From: an uncultured Victivallales bacterium
GTDB lineage: Bacteria; Verrucomicrobiota; Lentisphaeria; Victivallales; UBA1829
Reading direction: 5' to 3'
DNA length: 64,000 nt
Assembly (NCBI GenBank): GCA_934644965.1
Contig: CAKUDG010000008.1
Location: 1-64,000, forward strand
Made by a program: the position numbers and the translations under genes. Numbering within the stretch: position 1 is the first letter of the stretch; each line of letters begins with the position of its first letter. Shown here piece by piece: positions 1 to 8,786 of the stretch. The notes under the pieces are model-generated. The model worked only from the letters and a program-made list of their open reading frames with translations, was not told the DNA's origin and made no database searches.

Positions 1-630
1 TAAAAACACTGCTTCGTTTCTTGCTGCAGTACAAATCAGGTGTATTGCAGCTTGGGTCTTTTAACTATTGACGACATGATCTAGTTTCCTGAAATATGTC
101 AATAGATTTTGGTGGAGGGATGGCATAAAAAAGCATATTTCTAACATTTGTCAGCAGGAAGGCATACTCAATTTTAGTCTGTTTTTCCGGCATGGAAATC
201 TCTTCCCTTCTCCGGAAGGGCGGGCAGACGGCCTGGAAAAACGGAATGAAATCGGAGTGTTTGCGGAAGAGGGATGGAACTGGAATTTGAAATCAGGGGG
301 AAAAATCAGCTGAAGTCGTGCATTTTGATCCTGCCCCATCGTTCCCGGAACGCCCGTTTTCAGTCCAGAGACCGGGAAGGAGGAGGCAGACTTTCTTCCC
401 CCCCTTGCGAGAGAAACAGAATTACAAACAGAAATCCCCCCTTGCCCCCGGGAAAGAAGGATGGTGGATTCTTTCATGCCTTTATTCCGAATTGCCGGAG
501 CGGCAGGCTGCACCTGAAAAAATCTCTGTGCAGAAACGGAGCGGGAGCAGACTCTGCGCCACTCGGCTGAAAGGAAAAGGAAAATGAAAATACGCCGTGC
601 GGAACTGCGCCTGACACGACGGATGGTGCT
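1..630. other. Non-coding stretch before prfB
   Basis: I see no convincing gene here. Open frames on both strands are short, Arg/Ser-rich and lack ribosome binding sites. The only structure noted is an inverted repeat with arms CTATTGAC (65-72) and GTCAATAG (98-105) around a 25-base AT-rich loop. The stretch lies downstream of prfB, but I see no clear rho-independent terminator for that gene. Confidence 0.6.
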
Positions 631-1725
631 TCAGCGGGAGGACTGGCGGAGCCAGGCTTCCACAAACTGATCAATGTCCCCGTCCAGAACCGCCGCCGTG
701 TTTCCCGTCTCGCATCCTGTCCGCAGATCCTTGACCATCTGATAGGGCTGAAGAACGTAGGAACGGATCTGACTGCCCCATCCGATTTCGGATTTGTCCC
801 CGGAAATGGCGGCGGCCTCCTTTTTGCGTTTTTCCTCTTCGATTTCGTAAAGACGAGCCTTGAGCATCTTCATGGCCATGGCCCGGTTCTTGTGCTGGGA
901 ACGCTCCATCTGACAGGCAACGACCACGCCGGTGGGAAGGTGTGTGATCCGTACGGCGCTGTCCGTCCGGTTGACATACTGCCCGCCGGCGCCGCTGGAG
1001 CGGTAAGTGTCGATCTTCAAATCTTTTTCATCGATATCGAGTTCAATGTCTTCCTCGAGTTCGGGGAAGGCGTCGGCGGAAGCGAAGGAGGTATGCCGCC
1101 GTGCATTGCTGTCGAACGGAGAGATTCTGACGAGTCTGTGCACTCCCCGTTCCGCCTTCAGATATCCATAGGCGAATTCTCCTTCCACGCGCAGAGTGGC
1201 GCTTTTGATTCCGGCTTCGTCACCCGGCTGCATGTCAATGATTTCATCCTTGAAGCCGCGCCGTTCAAACCAGCGCCGGTACATGCGCAGCAGAATGTTC
1301 GCCCAGTCGCAGGATTCGGTGCCGCCGGCGCCCGCGTGAATGAAGAAAAAGCAGTTGTTGCGGTCGAATTTCCCGGAAAGGAAACTGATGAGTTCAATTT
1401 TGTCGAGATGCGAGGAAAGGCTCTGCCAGGCTTCGTCCGATTCCAATAGAAAACTTTCGTCTTCCGCGGCCAGTTCGGCAATGGCAAGGAAGTCTTCGGC
1501 TTCCTTCTGGAGTTTTTCAAAGGGCTCGATGACGTTCTTGGCGGAACTGAGTTTCTGGACTGTGGCCTGTGCGGTTTCCTTGTCGTCCCAGAAATTCGGA
1601 TGCGCCATTGTTTTTTCGATTTCGGCGATTTCCGCTTTGCGCTCCTGGATTTTCAGAAACGCGGCGAGATGTTTGAGTCTTTCGTTGACGTCTTCACCCC
1701 GAGTCTTGATTTCTTCGATAGTCAT
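631..1725 (-). CDS. prfB: Peptide chain release factor 2 (RF2)
   Basis: Class I release factor that reads UGA and UAA and triggers peptidyl-tRNA hydrolysis on the ribosome. The 364-residue product carries the RF2 tripeptide SPF (residues 202-204) and the catalytic GGQ (247-249) in SGAGGQYVNRTDSAVR, and ends in the conserved AVLDGDIDQFVEAWL. An upstream in-frame start at 1824 would add 33 unconserved residues. I chose ATG 1725 because it matches the usual RF2 N-terminus and follows GGAAACGAC. The autoregulatory +1 frameshift of many prfB genes is absent: the equivalent region reads straight through AAFLKIQ with no internal UGA. It is monocistronic, divergent from the FAD oxidoreductase. Confidence 0.95.
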   Translation of the reverse strand: MTIEEIKTRGEDVNERLKHLAAFLKIQERKAEIAEIEKTMAHPNFWDDKETAQATVQKLSSAKNVIEPFEKLQKEAEDFLAIAELAAEDESFLLESDEAWQSLSSHLDKIELISFLSGKFDRNNCFFFIHAGAGGTESCDWANILLRMYRRWFERRGFKDEIIDMQPGDEAGIKSATLRVEGEFAYGYLKAERGVHRLVRISPFDSNARRHTSFASADAFPELEEDIELDIDEKDLKIDTYRSSGAGGQYVNRTDSAVRITHLPTGVVVACQMERSQHKNRAMAMKMLKARLYEIEEEKRKKEAAAISGDKSEIGWGSQIRSYVLQPYQMVKDLRTGCETGNTAAVLDGDIDQFVEAWLRQSSR

Positions 1726-1771
1726 GTCGTTTCCGGTCCGCTGTGTTCCATGATGATGATAATTCGCGTGT

Positions 1772-1800
1772 AATGTAATCTGAAATCCCTGAAAAAGCAA
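1772..1800 (-). promoter_or_regulatory. Sigma-70-like promoter of prfB
   Basis: On the minus strand TTGCTT (1795-1800) and TACATT (1772-1777) are separated by 17 bases. Transcription would start near 1765, giving a leader of about 40 bases before the prfB ATG. Assigned by match to consensus only. Confidence 0.5.
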
Positions 1801-1941
1801 GGGTGTGCCCTGAAAAAGCCGCATGGCCCTCCTGCCGGTGGATTCATTATTTCGAGCACGCGTCCTTCCTGCATCATCCGGCGGAAGAGTTTCTCATCTT
1901 CGGCAGAAAGCGCCGGGTTGGAAGCGGAAGAGAAGGCAAAA

Positions 1942-1978
1942 CCGTAAAAATTCAAGTTTTTTTCCGTAAAAATTCAAG
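1942..1978. repeat. Two direct repeats CCGTAAAAATTCAAG, 22-base period
   Basis: CCGTAAAAATTCAAG occurs at 1942-1956 and again at 1964-1978, exactly 22 bases apart (about two helical turns), in the intergenic space between prfB and the FAD oxidoreductase. The spacing suggests a tandem protein-binding site, but no known operator is recognised. A possible -10 element TACAGT follows at 1999-2004. Confidence 0.5.
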
Positions 1979-2043
1979 GTATTTCCTGCTTCGGAGGATA
2001 CAGTAAAAAATCCGGAAAGAACGAAGAAAAAAAAGAAGCCCGT

Positions 2044-2146
2044 GGCGGCGGATCTGGAAAGACAGACAGCTGAGTGGAAATCAGGAGTTTTCTCTCTTTT
2101 CCCCTCCTTTTTTGATCTGATCTGTTTCCATTTCCAGGCCGCCGCC
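2044..2146 (+). promoter_or_regulatory. Structured leader upstream of the FAD oxidoreductase
   Basis: The arms 2044-2060 (GGCGGCGG, AT, CTGGAAA) and 2131-2146 (TTTCCAGGCCGCCGCC) pair over 8 + 7 bases with a small internal loop. A second stem pairs TGGAAATCAG (2075-2084) with CTGAT..TTTCCA (2117-2130) and abuts the first. The apical part is pyrimidine-rich. The element ends 41 bases before the start codon at 2188, so it is placed as a 5' leader structure, possibly a cis-regulatory RNA. No known riboswitch class is recognised. Confidence 0.45.
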
Positions 2147-2187
2147 CGCGGACCGACGAGTCCAATATCAACGAGGAGAAGATCGGA

Positions 2188-3495
2188 ATGGGAAAGACGT
2201 ATCTGGAAAAAGCCCGGGAAATACCGGTGGCAGGACATTATGACGTGGTGGTGGCTGGAGCTGGCCCTGCGGGTGTGGCGGCGGCGTGTGCGGCAGCCTG
2301 TCACGGGGCGTCGGTGATGGTATTCGAGCATCAGAATTGTCCCGGTGGGATGGCCGTTCCCGGCATGATGTCGCACTGGGTGGGGATGACGGGATCATCC
2401 GTCTGCCGGGAGATCCGCTCCCGCTGTCTCGCGCAGGCCTGGGATGTGGAGAAGGTCGGGGACTGGAACAGGCATGTCATCAATCATGAGAAGGAAAAAC
2501 TGGTGATTCTGGATCTTCTGGAGGAATCCGGAGCGTCGATTCAGCTCTGTACGGATGTGGTGGATGTCATCATGGAAGGGAATCGTGTGAAGGGGGTCAT
2601 CACGCAGAGCAAGTCGGGACGGGAGGCGGTCGAGGCGGATGTCGTGATCGACTGCACAGGAGACGGGGACGTCGCCGCCCTCGCCGGAGCCGAATATCAT
2701 CTCGGAAGAGAAGAAGACGGCCGCATGCAGCCTGTCACTCTGATGTTCAAAATTGCGGGTGTTGACTTTGAAAGGGCGGTTTTTCCCGGTTCCTTTGAAA
2801 CTCTTGTCGAGACTCCGAAGGGCGAGCTGCAGGCCCTGGCTCGGAAACTTCTGCCGAAACCCGCAGGGCATGTGCTGCTGTATCCGTGTACCATTCCCGG
2901 ATTTGTGGTCGTGAACATGACCAACGTCACGGATATCGACGGGACGGATGTCCGCGACATCACCCGCGCGGAGATCACCTGCGCCCGCCAGATCCCTGCG
3001 ATTGTCGCCTTCCTCCGCGAATATGTGCCGGGATATGAGAAATGTTTTGCCGTGAGTTCCGCCGCAAATGTCGGGATACGGGAAACTCGTCATTTCAAGG
3101 GCCTTTACACCCTCAGCGCGGAAGATATTGTGGAAGCCCGCCAGTTCGACGACTGGATCGCGACAAAATCCGCATTCAATTTCGACATCCACAACGTAGA
3201 AGGCTCCGGACTCGACCGCAACGGTGCCCAGAAGCATTTCCATTCCAAAGGAACTTACACGATCCCCTACCGCTGCTGCATCCCCGAAAAAATAGACGGC
3301 CTCCTGCTGGCGGGACGCTGCATTTCCGGATCTCACAAAGCCCATTCCAATTACAGGGCCATGCCGATCTGTGCAGGCATCGGGCAGGGATGCGGCGTCG
3401 CCGCGGCCGTGGCCGTGAAGGATCATGTCCTCCCCCGCAATGTGGATGTGAAAAAAGTGCAGAAGCTTCTCACGGAAGACGGAATAGATTTCTGA
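2188..3495 (+). CDS. FAD-dependent oxidoreductase (PF12831-type)
   Basis: The 435-residue protein has an N-terminal Rossmann FAD-binding motif (VVVAGAGPAGVAAACAAA, GAGPAG at residues 24-29) followed by a glutamate that would bind the ribose and a GGM motif typical of the FAD_oxidored family. DCTGDGDVAALAGAE in the middle and LLLAGRCISGSHKAHSNYR near the C-terminus close the flavin site. No signal peptide, so probably cytoplasmic. Proteins of this family are abundant in Lentisphaerota and Planctomycetes; substrates are mostly unknown, so only a general redox role is assigned. The start has AGGAG nine bases upstream. It stands alone, between a structured leader and a terminator hairpin. Confidence 0.85.
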   Translation: MGKTYLEKAREIPVAGHYDVVVAGAGPAGVAAACAAACHGASVMVFEHQNCPGGMAVPGMMSHWVGMTGSSVCREIRSRCLAQAWDVEKVGDWNRHVINHEKEKLVILDLLEESGASIQLCTDVVDVIMEGNRVKGVITQSKSGREAVEADVVIDCTGDGDVAALAGAEYHLGREEDGRMQPVTLMFKIAGVDFERAVFPGSFETLVETPKGELQALARKLLPKPAGHVLLYPCTIPGFVVVNMTNVTDIDGTDVRDITRAEITCARQIPAIVAFLREYVPGYEKCFAVSSAANVGIRETRHFKGLYTLSAEDIVEARQFDDWIATKSAFNFDIHNVEGSGLDRNGAQKHFHSKGTYTIPYRCCIPEKIDGLLLAGRCISGSHKAHSNYRAMPICAGIGQGCGVAAAVAVKDHVLPRNVDVKKVQKLLTEDGIDF

Positions 3496-3518
3496 AAACA
3501 GAATGGATTCCTGAAAAC

Positions 3519-3571
3519 GGACAGGGGAAAGAATGAAGGCTGCCGCAGGCTTTTTCCTTCCTCCCCTGTCC
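3519..3571 (+). terminator. Terminator hairpin after the FAD oxidoreductase
   Basis: Arms GGACAGGGG (3519-3527) and CCCCTGTCC (3563-3571) pair perfectly and enclose a smaller GC-rich hairpin around GCTGCCGCAGGC followed by five T residues. It begins 23 bases after the stop codon at 3495. Confidence 0.6.
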
Positions 3572-3931
3572 ACTTCCCGGGCTTTTGTGCCTGATTTCCC
3601 GCCTGATGCCCTGTACATATGGACTTGTGATGGAACTTGAGCAGGATCTTCGTTTCTTCATTTCCCACCTTGTTTTTCCTTCTTTTCTCCTTAATTAACC
3701 ATTGAAGCATCTCCGGAATGTGAATGAAAGAGGGAAGGAGTTTTTCCCTCCTCCCGGCGGTGTCCCCTGTTGATCTTTGCCTTCCTGAACTAGTTTTTTC
3801 CCGTCTGCGCGTATTGGAGATCAGCGCAGTCGGCTTCCCTGGGAGAATATTCCCTCCTGCATTGCTTTCTGATCCATCCGCCTGTCGGAAATCAGAGGAA
3901 TTTTTTTCCTGCATTTCCTTTTGGAAAACAC

Positions 3932-3960
3932 TTGACAATATTTTGAAATGGAATTATTTT
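3932..3960 (+). promoter_or_regulatory. Promoter of the LpoB/CsgG-like gene cluster
   Basis: TTGACA (3932-3937), 17-base spacer, TATTTT (3955-3960). The predicted start near 3967 leaves a leader of about 180 bases before the ATG at 4147. The rest of the 3572-4146 gap holds no supported gene; a long open frame running into the next gene from 3724 has no conserved N-terminus. Confidence 0.65.
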
Positions 3961-4146
3961 CAGCCATGTTTAAAAAGACGGTTTGAAAGACTGGAAGGGG
4001 GAGGAAACTTGTTCCCCTTTGTGCAGTGTGTCCGGAGGGGGATTTTTTTTCTTCCTCCGGAAAACAGACTTGCATGGAGGGGAAAAACTTGCTTTTCCGC
4101 CATTGAGCCTTCACTTCAATGTAAAACAAGGAAAGGACGAAACAGT

Positions 4147-5307
4147 ATGAGATGCAATCTGTTTTCCATGTTTGCCGTATTCTGCACGGCGCTGCTGCTT
4201 CCAGGGTCCGTGACGGCGCAGTCCGCTATGGAAACCACAACGAATACGACGGAGACGACAACCACTACCACCACAGTCGTCACCAAACGTACCGAACAGG
4301 TGGAGAAACAGAAATGGACCCCCCTCCGGATCGGCGTCCTGGACTTTTCCACCATCGACATCAAGGGGCAGAAGAAATTTCTGGATCACACCAACCGTGA
4401 AATCAAGATTCCCCCGCAGTCCACACTGAACGATGCGGACCGGAAATCCATCAACAGCGTGATGCAGGGATTTGTCCGGATGATCGACGCCTGGGACAAT
4501 ACCCGGACCGGGAGCGCCAACCGCGATGCGCAAATCCAGAACAATGACAGAGCTTATGCGGATGCCCGGCGGCTTTTTGAGACGGTTGTGCAGGGAGAGA
4601 GCCGTCCTACCGTAATCGGGGCGGAATACCTTTCCGCCTATCTCGGCAGACATAACGACGTGTTTTCCACAGTCGAGCCGGACCGGATTTACAGCGCGAT
4701 GGAACGGCTCAGCCGGGAAGAGGATTTTCCGAAGGACTTCATGCAGAAACTTGCGAAGGAAACCGGAGCCACACATCTGATTTACGGGACGGTCTCGGAT
4801 CTCCGTTCCCAGGAACGTTCCTTCAAGGGCTACGGAATTGAAACGAAGACGCTGAACTATCAGCTTGACGTCATTGTGAAAGTGGTGGATCTCACCCGTC
4901 AGGGGACGGTCTACAGCAATGTATATACCGGGAACTACCGCGAACAGCGTCCGATCAGCGGGAGCATGTTTGACAACAACATCTTCCAGAATCTCATGAC
5001 CTCCGCCCTTGAACAGGCGGCGGATGATCTTTACGATGCGGCGAAACCCGGGCGCAAGAACAAGATTCCTCCGGCGGCGGCACCGCTCGTGCGTCTGACT
5101 GTGAATGTGTCCGGCGGCATGCTTTTCAAGGGGGAAAAGGCGGAAGTCTTTCTGGACGGAGTCCTCCTCGGAAACGGAAATGCGACCTTTGAGGTTTCCT
5201 CCGGCGAACACAGCATTGAAGTGAAAGCCGCGGGATATCAGGCAAAGTCTTTCAAAGTGGATCTTTCAGGGGACAGGACTCTGAACGTCACGCTGGAAAA
5301 GAAGTAA
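4147..5307 (+). CDS. Secreted CsgG/LpoB-like protein with C-terminal PEGA domain
   Basis: 386 residues. A signal peptide (MRCNLFSMFAVFCTALLLPGSVTAQS) is followed by a Thr-rich linker. A CsgG/LpoB-like fold begins at RIGVLDFSTID and contains the signature segments THLIYGTVSDL and YQLDVIVKVVDLTRQGTVY. Residues from about 315 to the end form a PEGA domain (AEVFLDGVLLGNGNATFEV.., ending in VTLEKK). It probably acts at the envelope, binding peptidoglycan-related partners; that role is inferred from the fold and neighbours. Start chosen at 4147 because the signal peptide begins there and AAGGAAAGG lies nine bases upstream; the frame is open further back. It opens a six-gene plus-strand cluster. Confidence 0.75.
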   Translation: MRCNLFSMFAVFCTALLLPGSVTAQSAMETTTNTTETTTTTTTVVTKRTEQVEKQKWTPLRIGVLDFSTIDIKGQKKFLDHTNREIKIPPQSTLNDADRKSINSVMQGFVRMIDAWDNTRTGSANRDAQIQNNDRAYADARRLFETVVQGESRPTVIGAEYLSAYLGRHNDVFSTVEPDRIYSAMERLSREEDFPKDFMQKLAKETGATHLIYGTVSDLRSQERSFKGYGIETKTLNYQLDVIVKVVDLTRQGTVYSNVYTGNYREQRPISGSMFDNNIFQNLMTSALEQAADDLYDAAKPGRKNKIPPAAAPLVRLTVNVSGGMLFKGEKAEVFLDGVLLGNGNATFEVSSGEHSIEVKAAGYQAKSFKVDLSGDRTLNVTLEKK

Positions 5308-5428
5308 TCCTTTCAATCCCGGGAAGGGAATGAATCCGGATCAGGATTCCGCCGGAAAGAAGGAAGACTCCGAGTCGGAGAGAATGCAAGAAAAAGATGG
5401 AATCACCGGAGGACGATTCGTAAATAAA

Positions 5429-5457
5429 TTGAGATGAATCATAATTAACGATAATCA
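5429..5457 (+). promoter_or_regulatory. Possible promoter of the second CsgG-like gene
   Basis: TTGAGA (5429-5434), 17-base spacer, TAATCA (5452-5457) in a strikingly AT-rich patch just before the start at 5505. The same patch also offers other -10-like hexamers, so the exact start is uncertain. Confidence 0.35.
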
Positions 5458-5504
5458 TAATAGATGATAATAAATGGAATGATGGAAGAGGAGGAATTGA
5501 TCTC

Positions 5505-6515
5505 ATGTGGAAGCATATGAAAAAGCGGCTGTTTTTTTTCTGCGTTTTTCTCACGTTCGGGATTTTTGCATCGGAAGCGGCGGAAAAGATTGCCGTGGTG
5601 GAGCCCGTGGCGAAAGGAGGGATGCCCGCTTCGGACATAGAAGCGATCTGGGGAATTCTGGAAGCGAATGTGGACGGAGGATACGAAGTCATCTCCCGCA
5701 GCGCCGTCAAGGAAATGATGACGGAAATCGGTTTTACGACGAGTTCGGATCTGGTCAATATGAACAGCAGCCAGAAGGCGAGACTCGGCGAAATCGAAGG
5801 AGTCAAATACATTCTTGTAACGACCGTGGGAAAGCTGGGGACCCGCATCAACATGAGTCTGATGCTTCTGAATGCCACGACGGGCGAAATTGATCCGGAA
5901 AAACGCGGTTCCGTCACGGCGGACAGTCTTGACGATCTTGCGGACCGTCTGAAGGACACTCTTCTGGAAATCGGTCTGGGGCGGGAAGCCCGAAAGCGCG
6001 GAATTTCCGCTCTGCTGACTCCGTTTGTGAAGGTGCCGGGTGTCACGGCGGCGTTTGCGGACAACTTCAATGCCGGACTGGAAAGCGCACTTCTGGAAAA
6101 CGGGATCCGCCTGCAGAATCTTCAGAGGATCAGCGGCATTCTGAAGAAGAACAAGATCGGGAGTCTGGAGGAGGCGGAACCCGCGCTGTACGTGCGAGTC
6201 GGAGAGCTTCTGCGGGTCGACTTTCTGCTTCAGCCGACCATTACCAGGTTCAGCACGACGGTGAAAAAGGAATACATCCGCGTCACGCGCAGTGAAGTTC
6301 TCCGCTGCATCGGCAATATAGAAGGCAACATCCGTGTGATTTCCGCTCAAACCGGAGAAGTCGTTGCCAGCGTTCCCTTCCGCGAGAAGATCAATTTCGA
6401 CGATGTCGACACCGAAGAGGATACTGAAGACTGGGCTCCCGAGGATTATGCCAATTACGCTCTGGACAAACTTCTTCCGCTCATCGCGAAGAAAGTCTCC
6501 CCCAAGCTGAAATAA
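5505..6515 (+). CDS. CsgG/LpoB-like secreted protein
   Basis: 336 residues. A hydrophobic signal segment (KKRLFFFCVFLTFGIFASEA) is followed by a CsgG-type domain: KIAVVEPVAKGG, YEVISRSAVKEMM and GVKYILVTTVGKLGTRINMSLMLL, with a second similar stretch in the C-terminal half (residues ~165-336: VDFLLQPTITRFS and NIRVISAQTGEVV). The repeated architecture suggests two related subdomains. The signal peptide lacks a lipobox, unlike its neighbours. GGAGG lies about nine bases before ATG 5505. It lies 197 bases downstream of the PEGA protein and 42 bases before the TPR lipoprotein. Its role in envelope or peptidoglycan-synthase activation is inferred from the family and cluster. Confidence 0.65.
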   Translation: MWKHMKKRLFFFCVFLTFGIFASEAAEKIAVVEPVAKGGMPASDIEAIWGILEANVDGGYEVISRSAVKEMMTEIGFTTSSDLVNMNSSQKARLGEIEGVKYILVTTVGKLGTRINMSLMLLNATTGEIDPEKRGSVTADSLDDLADRLKDTLLEIGLGREARKRGISALLTPFVKVPGVTAAFADNFNAGLESALLENGIRLQNLQRISGILKKNKIGSLEEAEPALYVRVGELLRVDFLLQPTITRFSTTVKKEYIRVTRSEVLRCIGNIEGNIRVISAQTGEVVASVPFREKINFDDVDTEEDTEDWAPEDYANYALDKLLPLIAKKVSPKLK

Positions 6516-6557
6516 TCCGCTCCGCGCCCCTGCAATGCAAAGGAATTCTGAAAAAAT

Positions 6558-8033
6558 ATGAAACAGAAATTGATCTGGGAAGCGTTCCTTCTTCTGCCCG
6601 TGCTTCTGATGTGTTTTCTCTGCGGATGTTCGACGGTGGTGAACTCCCACCGCCAGAAAGCCTCCATGATGGACGCATACACTGCGGGAAAATATGACGA
6701 GACCCTTTCCGTCATCAACAGAAAACTGAAGTCTGCCGAGGGAACGGGCGACGAACTGATGTGGCATCTCGAATCGGGCAGCATGAACTTCACCATGGGC
6801 AATTACGATGAAAGCATCCGTTCGCTTGAGCGAGCGGAGAATCTGGTGTCCGAGTATGACGAACGTGCGCTTGTGAGTCTGCGCGATGTGAGTTCGGAAG
6901 GCGCGATGGCCGTGACCAATCTCAATGCGCTTCCCTACCGCGGTTTCTGCCGGGACCGCATTCTGATTCCCGTCTTCAAAGCCCTGGCGTACCTGGGGCG
7001 CGGGGACGAGGAGGGATTCCGCGTGGAAATCTTCCGGCTGCGCGATGCACAGCAGAAAGTCATGGACGATTACAGGAAATTCTTTGAAGCGGAGGAAGCC
7101 GCAGCCGCGGAGGCAGGCAATCAGAATGCGGATGTCGCCGCAAAGGTTTCCGAGTCGAAGGATGCACCGACTCAGAACGAGGAATTCAACACCGAGCTCG
7201 CGCAGGTGACGGAAGTGGCAAACCGCGGATACGGGAACTTCCTGAATCCGCTGGCGATCTATCTTTCGGGAATCGGTTTTGCCAGGGACAACAATTATGA
7301 GAATGCGATTGTCGACTTTGAACGTCTGTACAAGGCCCTGCCGAATCATCCTCTGATCCGGAGCAGTTACGTGGCGGTGCTTCAGCGGACGGGACGGGAA
7401 ATCCCGGAGGAACTCAAGTCCGTGAAGGCGTTGGAACATCCCCTGGATCAGAACAGTCTGCTGGTGATTTTTGCGAACGGCCGGAGCGCGGCGTTCAAAC
7501 AGATTGCCGTGTATTTTCCCGTGATGACGGCGTGGCCGATCTGCGAATATTACGACGCTCCCTACCGGACCCTGGGCGTGGAGACGGACGGGGTGAAAAA
7601 TGAAACCGTCCCTCTGGCGGACATGGACGGAATTCTGTCCCAGGAATACAAGGAACGCCTGACCGCCATGATCATCCGCATCACGATCAGCACGACTCTG
7701 AAGGAAGCCGCCAGTTACGGCGCCGCCTATGCCGCGTGGAGAGCGAATCCGATTGTGGGCGTGGCGGTGTTTCTGAGCTCGGTGGTTTACCGGGCCACGT
7801 TCAACACAGCGGATACGAGGAGCTGGGAAATTCTCCCCAAGGAGTTTCAGATCGCCCAGCTCCCGATGCCGGAAAACAGGGAACTGAAGCTGACGCTCTC
7901 TCCGAACGGGTCGTCTCTTCCTCTGGAAACGACTCTCCTGCTGCCGGACACCTGCCGTTCCGCAATTTTGTACGTGGATGCGCCCGGACCCGGTGTGTGG
8001 AATTGCAAAGTTCTGGAATTGAAAGCAAAATAA
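6558..8033 (+). CDS. TPR-like lipoprotein of the COG3014 type
   Basis: 491-residue lipoprotein: an N-terminal hydrophobic segment ends in the lipobox LCGC (Cys near residue 22). After it, TPR-like helices (DAYTAGKYDETLSVINRKL, GSMNFTMGNYDESIRSLERAENL, NYENAIVDFERLYKALPNHPLIRSSY) cover residues 35-280. A hydrophobic Ala-rich segment (SYGAAYAAWRANPIVGVAVFL) and a C-terminal beta-rich domain follow. Proteins of this kind (COG3014) are typically encoded beside LpoB and YcfL homologues, as here, and are thought to belong to the outer-membrane lipoprotein set that supports peptidoglycan synthases. The domain assignment is by eye. AGGAA precedes ATG 6558. Confidence 0.75.
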   Translation: MKQKLIWEAFLLLPVLLMCFLCGCSTVVNSHRQKASMMDAYTAGKYDETLSVINRKLKSAEGTGDELMWHLESGSMNFTMGNYDESIRSLERAENLVSEYDERALVSLRDVSSEGAMAVTNLNALPYRGFCRDRILIPVFKALAYLGRGDEEGFRVEIFRLRDAQQKVMDDYRKFFEAEEAAAAEAGNQNADVAAKVSESKDAPTQNEEFNTELAQVTEVANRGYGNFLNPLAIYLSGIGFARDNNYENAIVDFERLYKALPNHPLIRSSYVAVLQRTGREIPEELKSVKALEHPLDQNSLLVIFANGRSAAFKQIAVYFPVMTAWPICEYYDAPYRTLGVETDGVKNETVPLADMDGILSQEYKERLTAMIIRITISTTLKEAASYGAAYAAWRANPIVGVAVFLSSVVYRATFNTADTRSWEILPKEFQIAQLPMPENRELKLTLSPNGSSLPLETTLLLPDTCRSAILYVDAPGPGVWNCKVLELKAK

Positions 8034-8061
8034 GAAAATGAAAAAAGGAGAATGGAAACTG

Positions 8062-8526
8062 ATGACAATGAAAGGATGGATCACATCGGCGGCTGCGGGA
8101 ATGGTGCTTCTCTGCGCAAGCGCCTGTCAGGACTCGGTCAATACCGTGGAGAACGCGGAGAAGAGCATGGCGCCGACTTCGATTGCGGACAAGCGTTATA
8201 TTACGGATGGATTCCTGAAGGACCGTCTGCTCCTGAAAGGCGTGAATGTTTCCGAAACCGCCGGCGGACTCCTCCAGGTTCAGGTGACCGCCATCAATGC
8301 CCGGACCGGTTTCTTTTCGGAATTGTGGAGCGGAATGACCGGAGACAATCCGTACCGGGTCGATTATAAATTCACCTGGCTGGATGCAAACGGGATGGCC
8401 GTCGAAAGCGCCCTTTCCATCTGGGAGACGGTCACAATCACGCCGGGCGAGACGGTGTACTTCCGTTCCGTGGCCCCGAACAAATCCTGCAGGGATTTTG
8501 TCCTGAATCTCCGGGAATCGAAATAA
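8062..8526 (+). CDS. YcfL-like lipoprotein (DUF1425 type)
   Basis: About 154 residues with a lipoprotein signal (SAAAGMVLLCASAC followed by Q) and a single beta-sandwich domain containing LQVQVTAINARTG and VDYKFTWLDANGMAVE, which resembles YcfL. Three in-frame ATGs exist (8038, 8062, 8068). I prefer 8062 because AAAGGAG ends 11 bases before it, while 8038 lies only four bases after the preceding stop with no ribosome binding site. Membership of a COG3014-YcfL-LpoB cluster supports a periplasmic or outer-membrane role linked to peptidoglycan synthesis. The biochemical function is unknown. Confidence 0.7.
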   Translation: MTMKGWITSAAAGMVLLCASACQDSVNTVENAEKSMAPTSIADKRYITDGFLKDRLLLKGVNVSETAGGLLQVQVTAINARTGFFSELWSGMTGDNPYRVDYKFTWLDANGMAVESALSIWETVTITPGETVYFRSVAPNKSCRDFVLNLRESK

Positions 8527-8685
8527 AAGTTCCCGCGCTTTTCCTGTTCCGCCCCTGTTTCCGCTTGGATTGGATGAGCCGCACTGCTGAAGACTCAGCT
8601 TTCTACGGGGAAGAGTCCTTGCTGCGGGGAAAAGAAGAAAGGAAGTCCGCAGAGAGCAGAAGCGGCCGCAGAGATCAGGAAGCGC

Positions 8686-8717
8686 GGAGACACAGAAACA
8701 GGGAGACACAGAAACAG
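8686..8717. repeat. Tandem 16-base repeat upstream of the LpoB-like gene
   Basis: GGAGACACAGAAACAG occurs twice back to back (8686-8701 and 8702-8717) without mismatch. It sits where a -35 element would be expected for possible -10 hexamers TATATT (8727-8732) or TATGAT (8735-8740), which have no recognisable -35 partner. It could be an activator site or a slippage product. It lies in the 260-base gap 8527-8786, otherwise empty. Confidence 0.55.
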
Positions 8718-8786
8718 GATTCGATGGTATATTTTATGATCTGAACCTATCCATATTTAGGAAATAAGAAAGGAGAAAAAAGCCTT

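Noticed and set aside
5445..8084. An 879-codon open frame antisense to the LpoB-like cluster
   Set aside because: It spans two well-supported lipoprotein genes with signal peptides on the plus strand, and its translation shows no family features.
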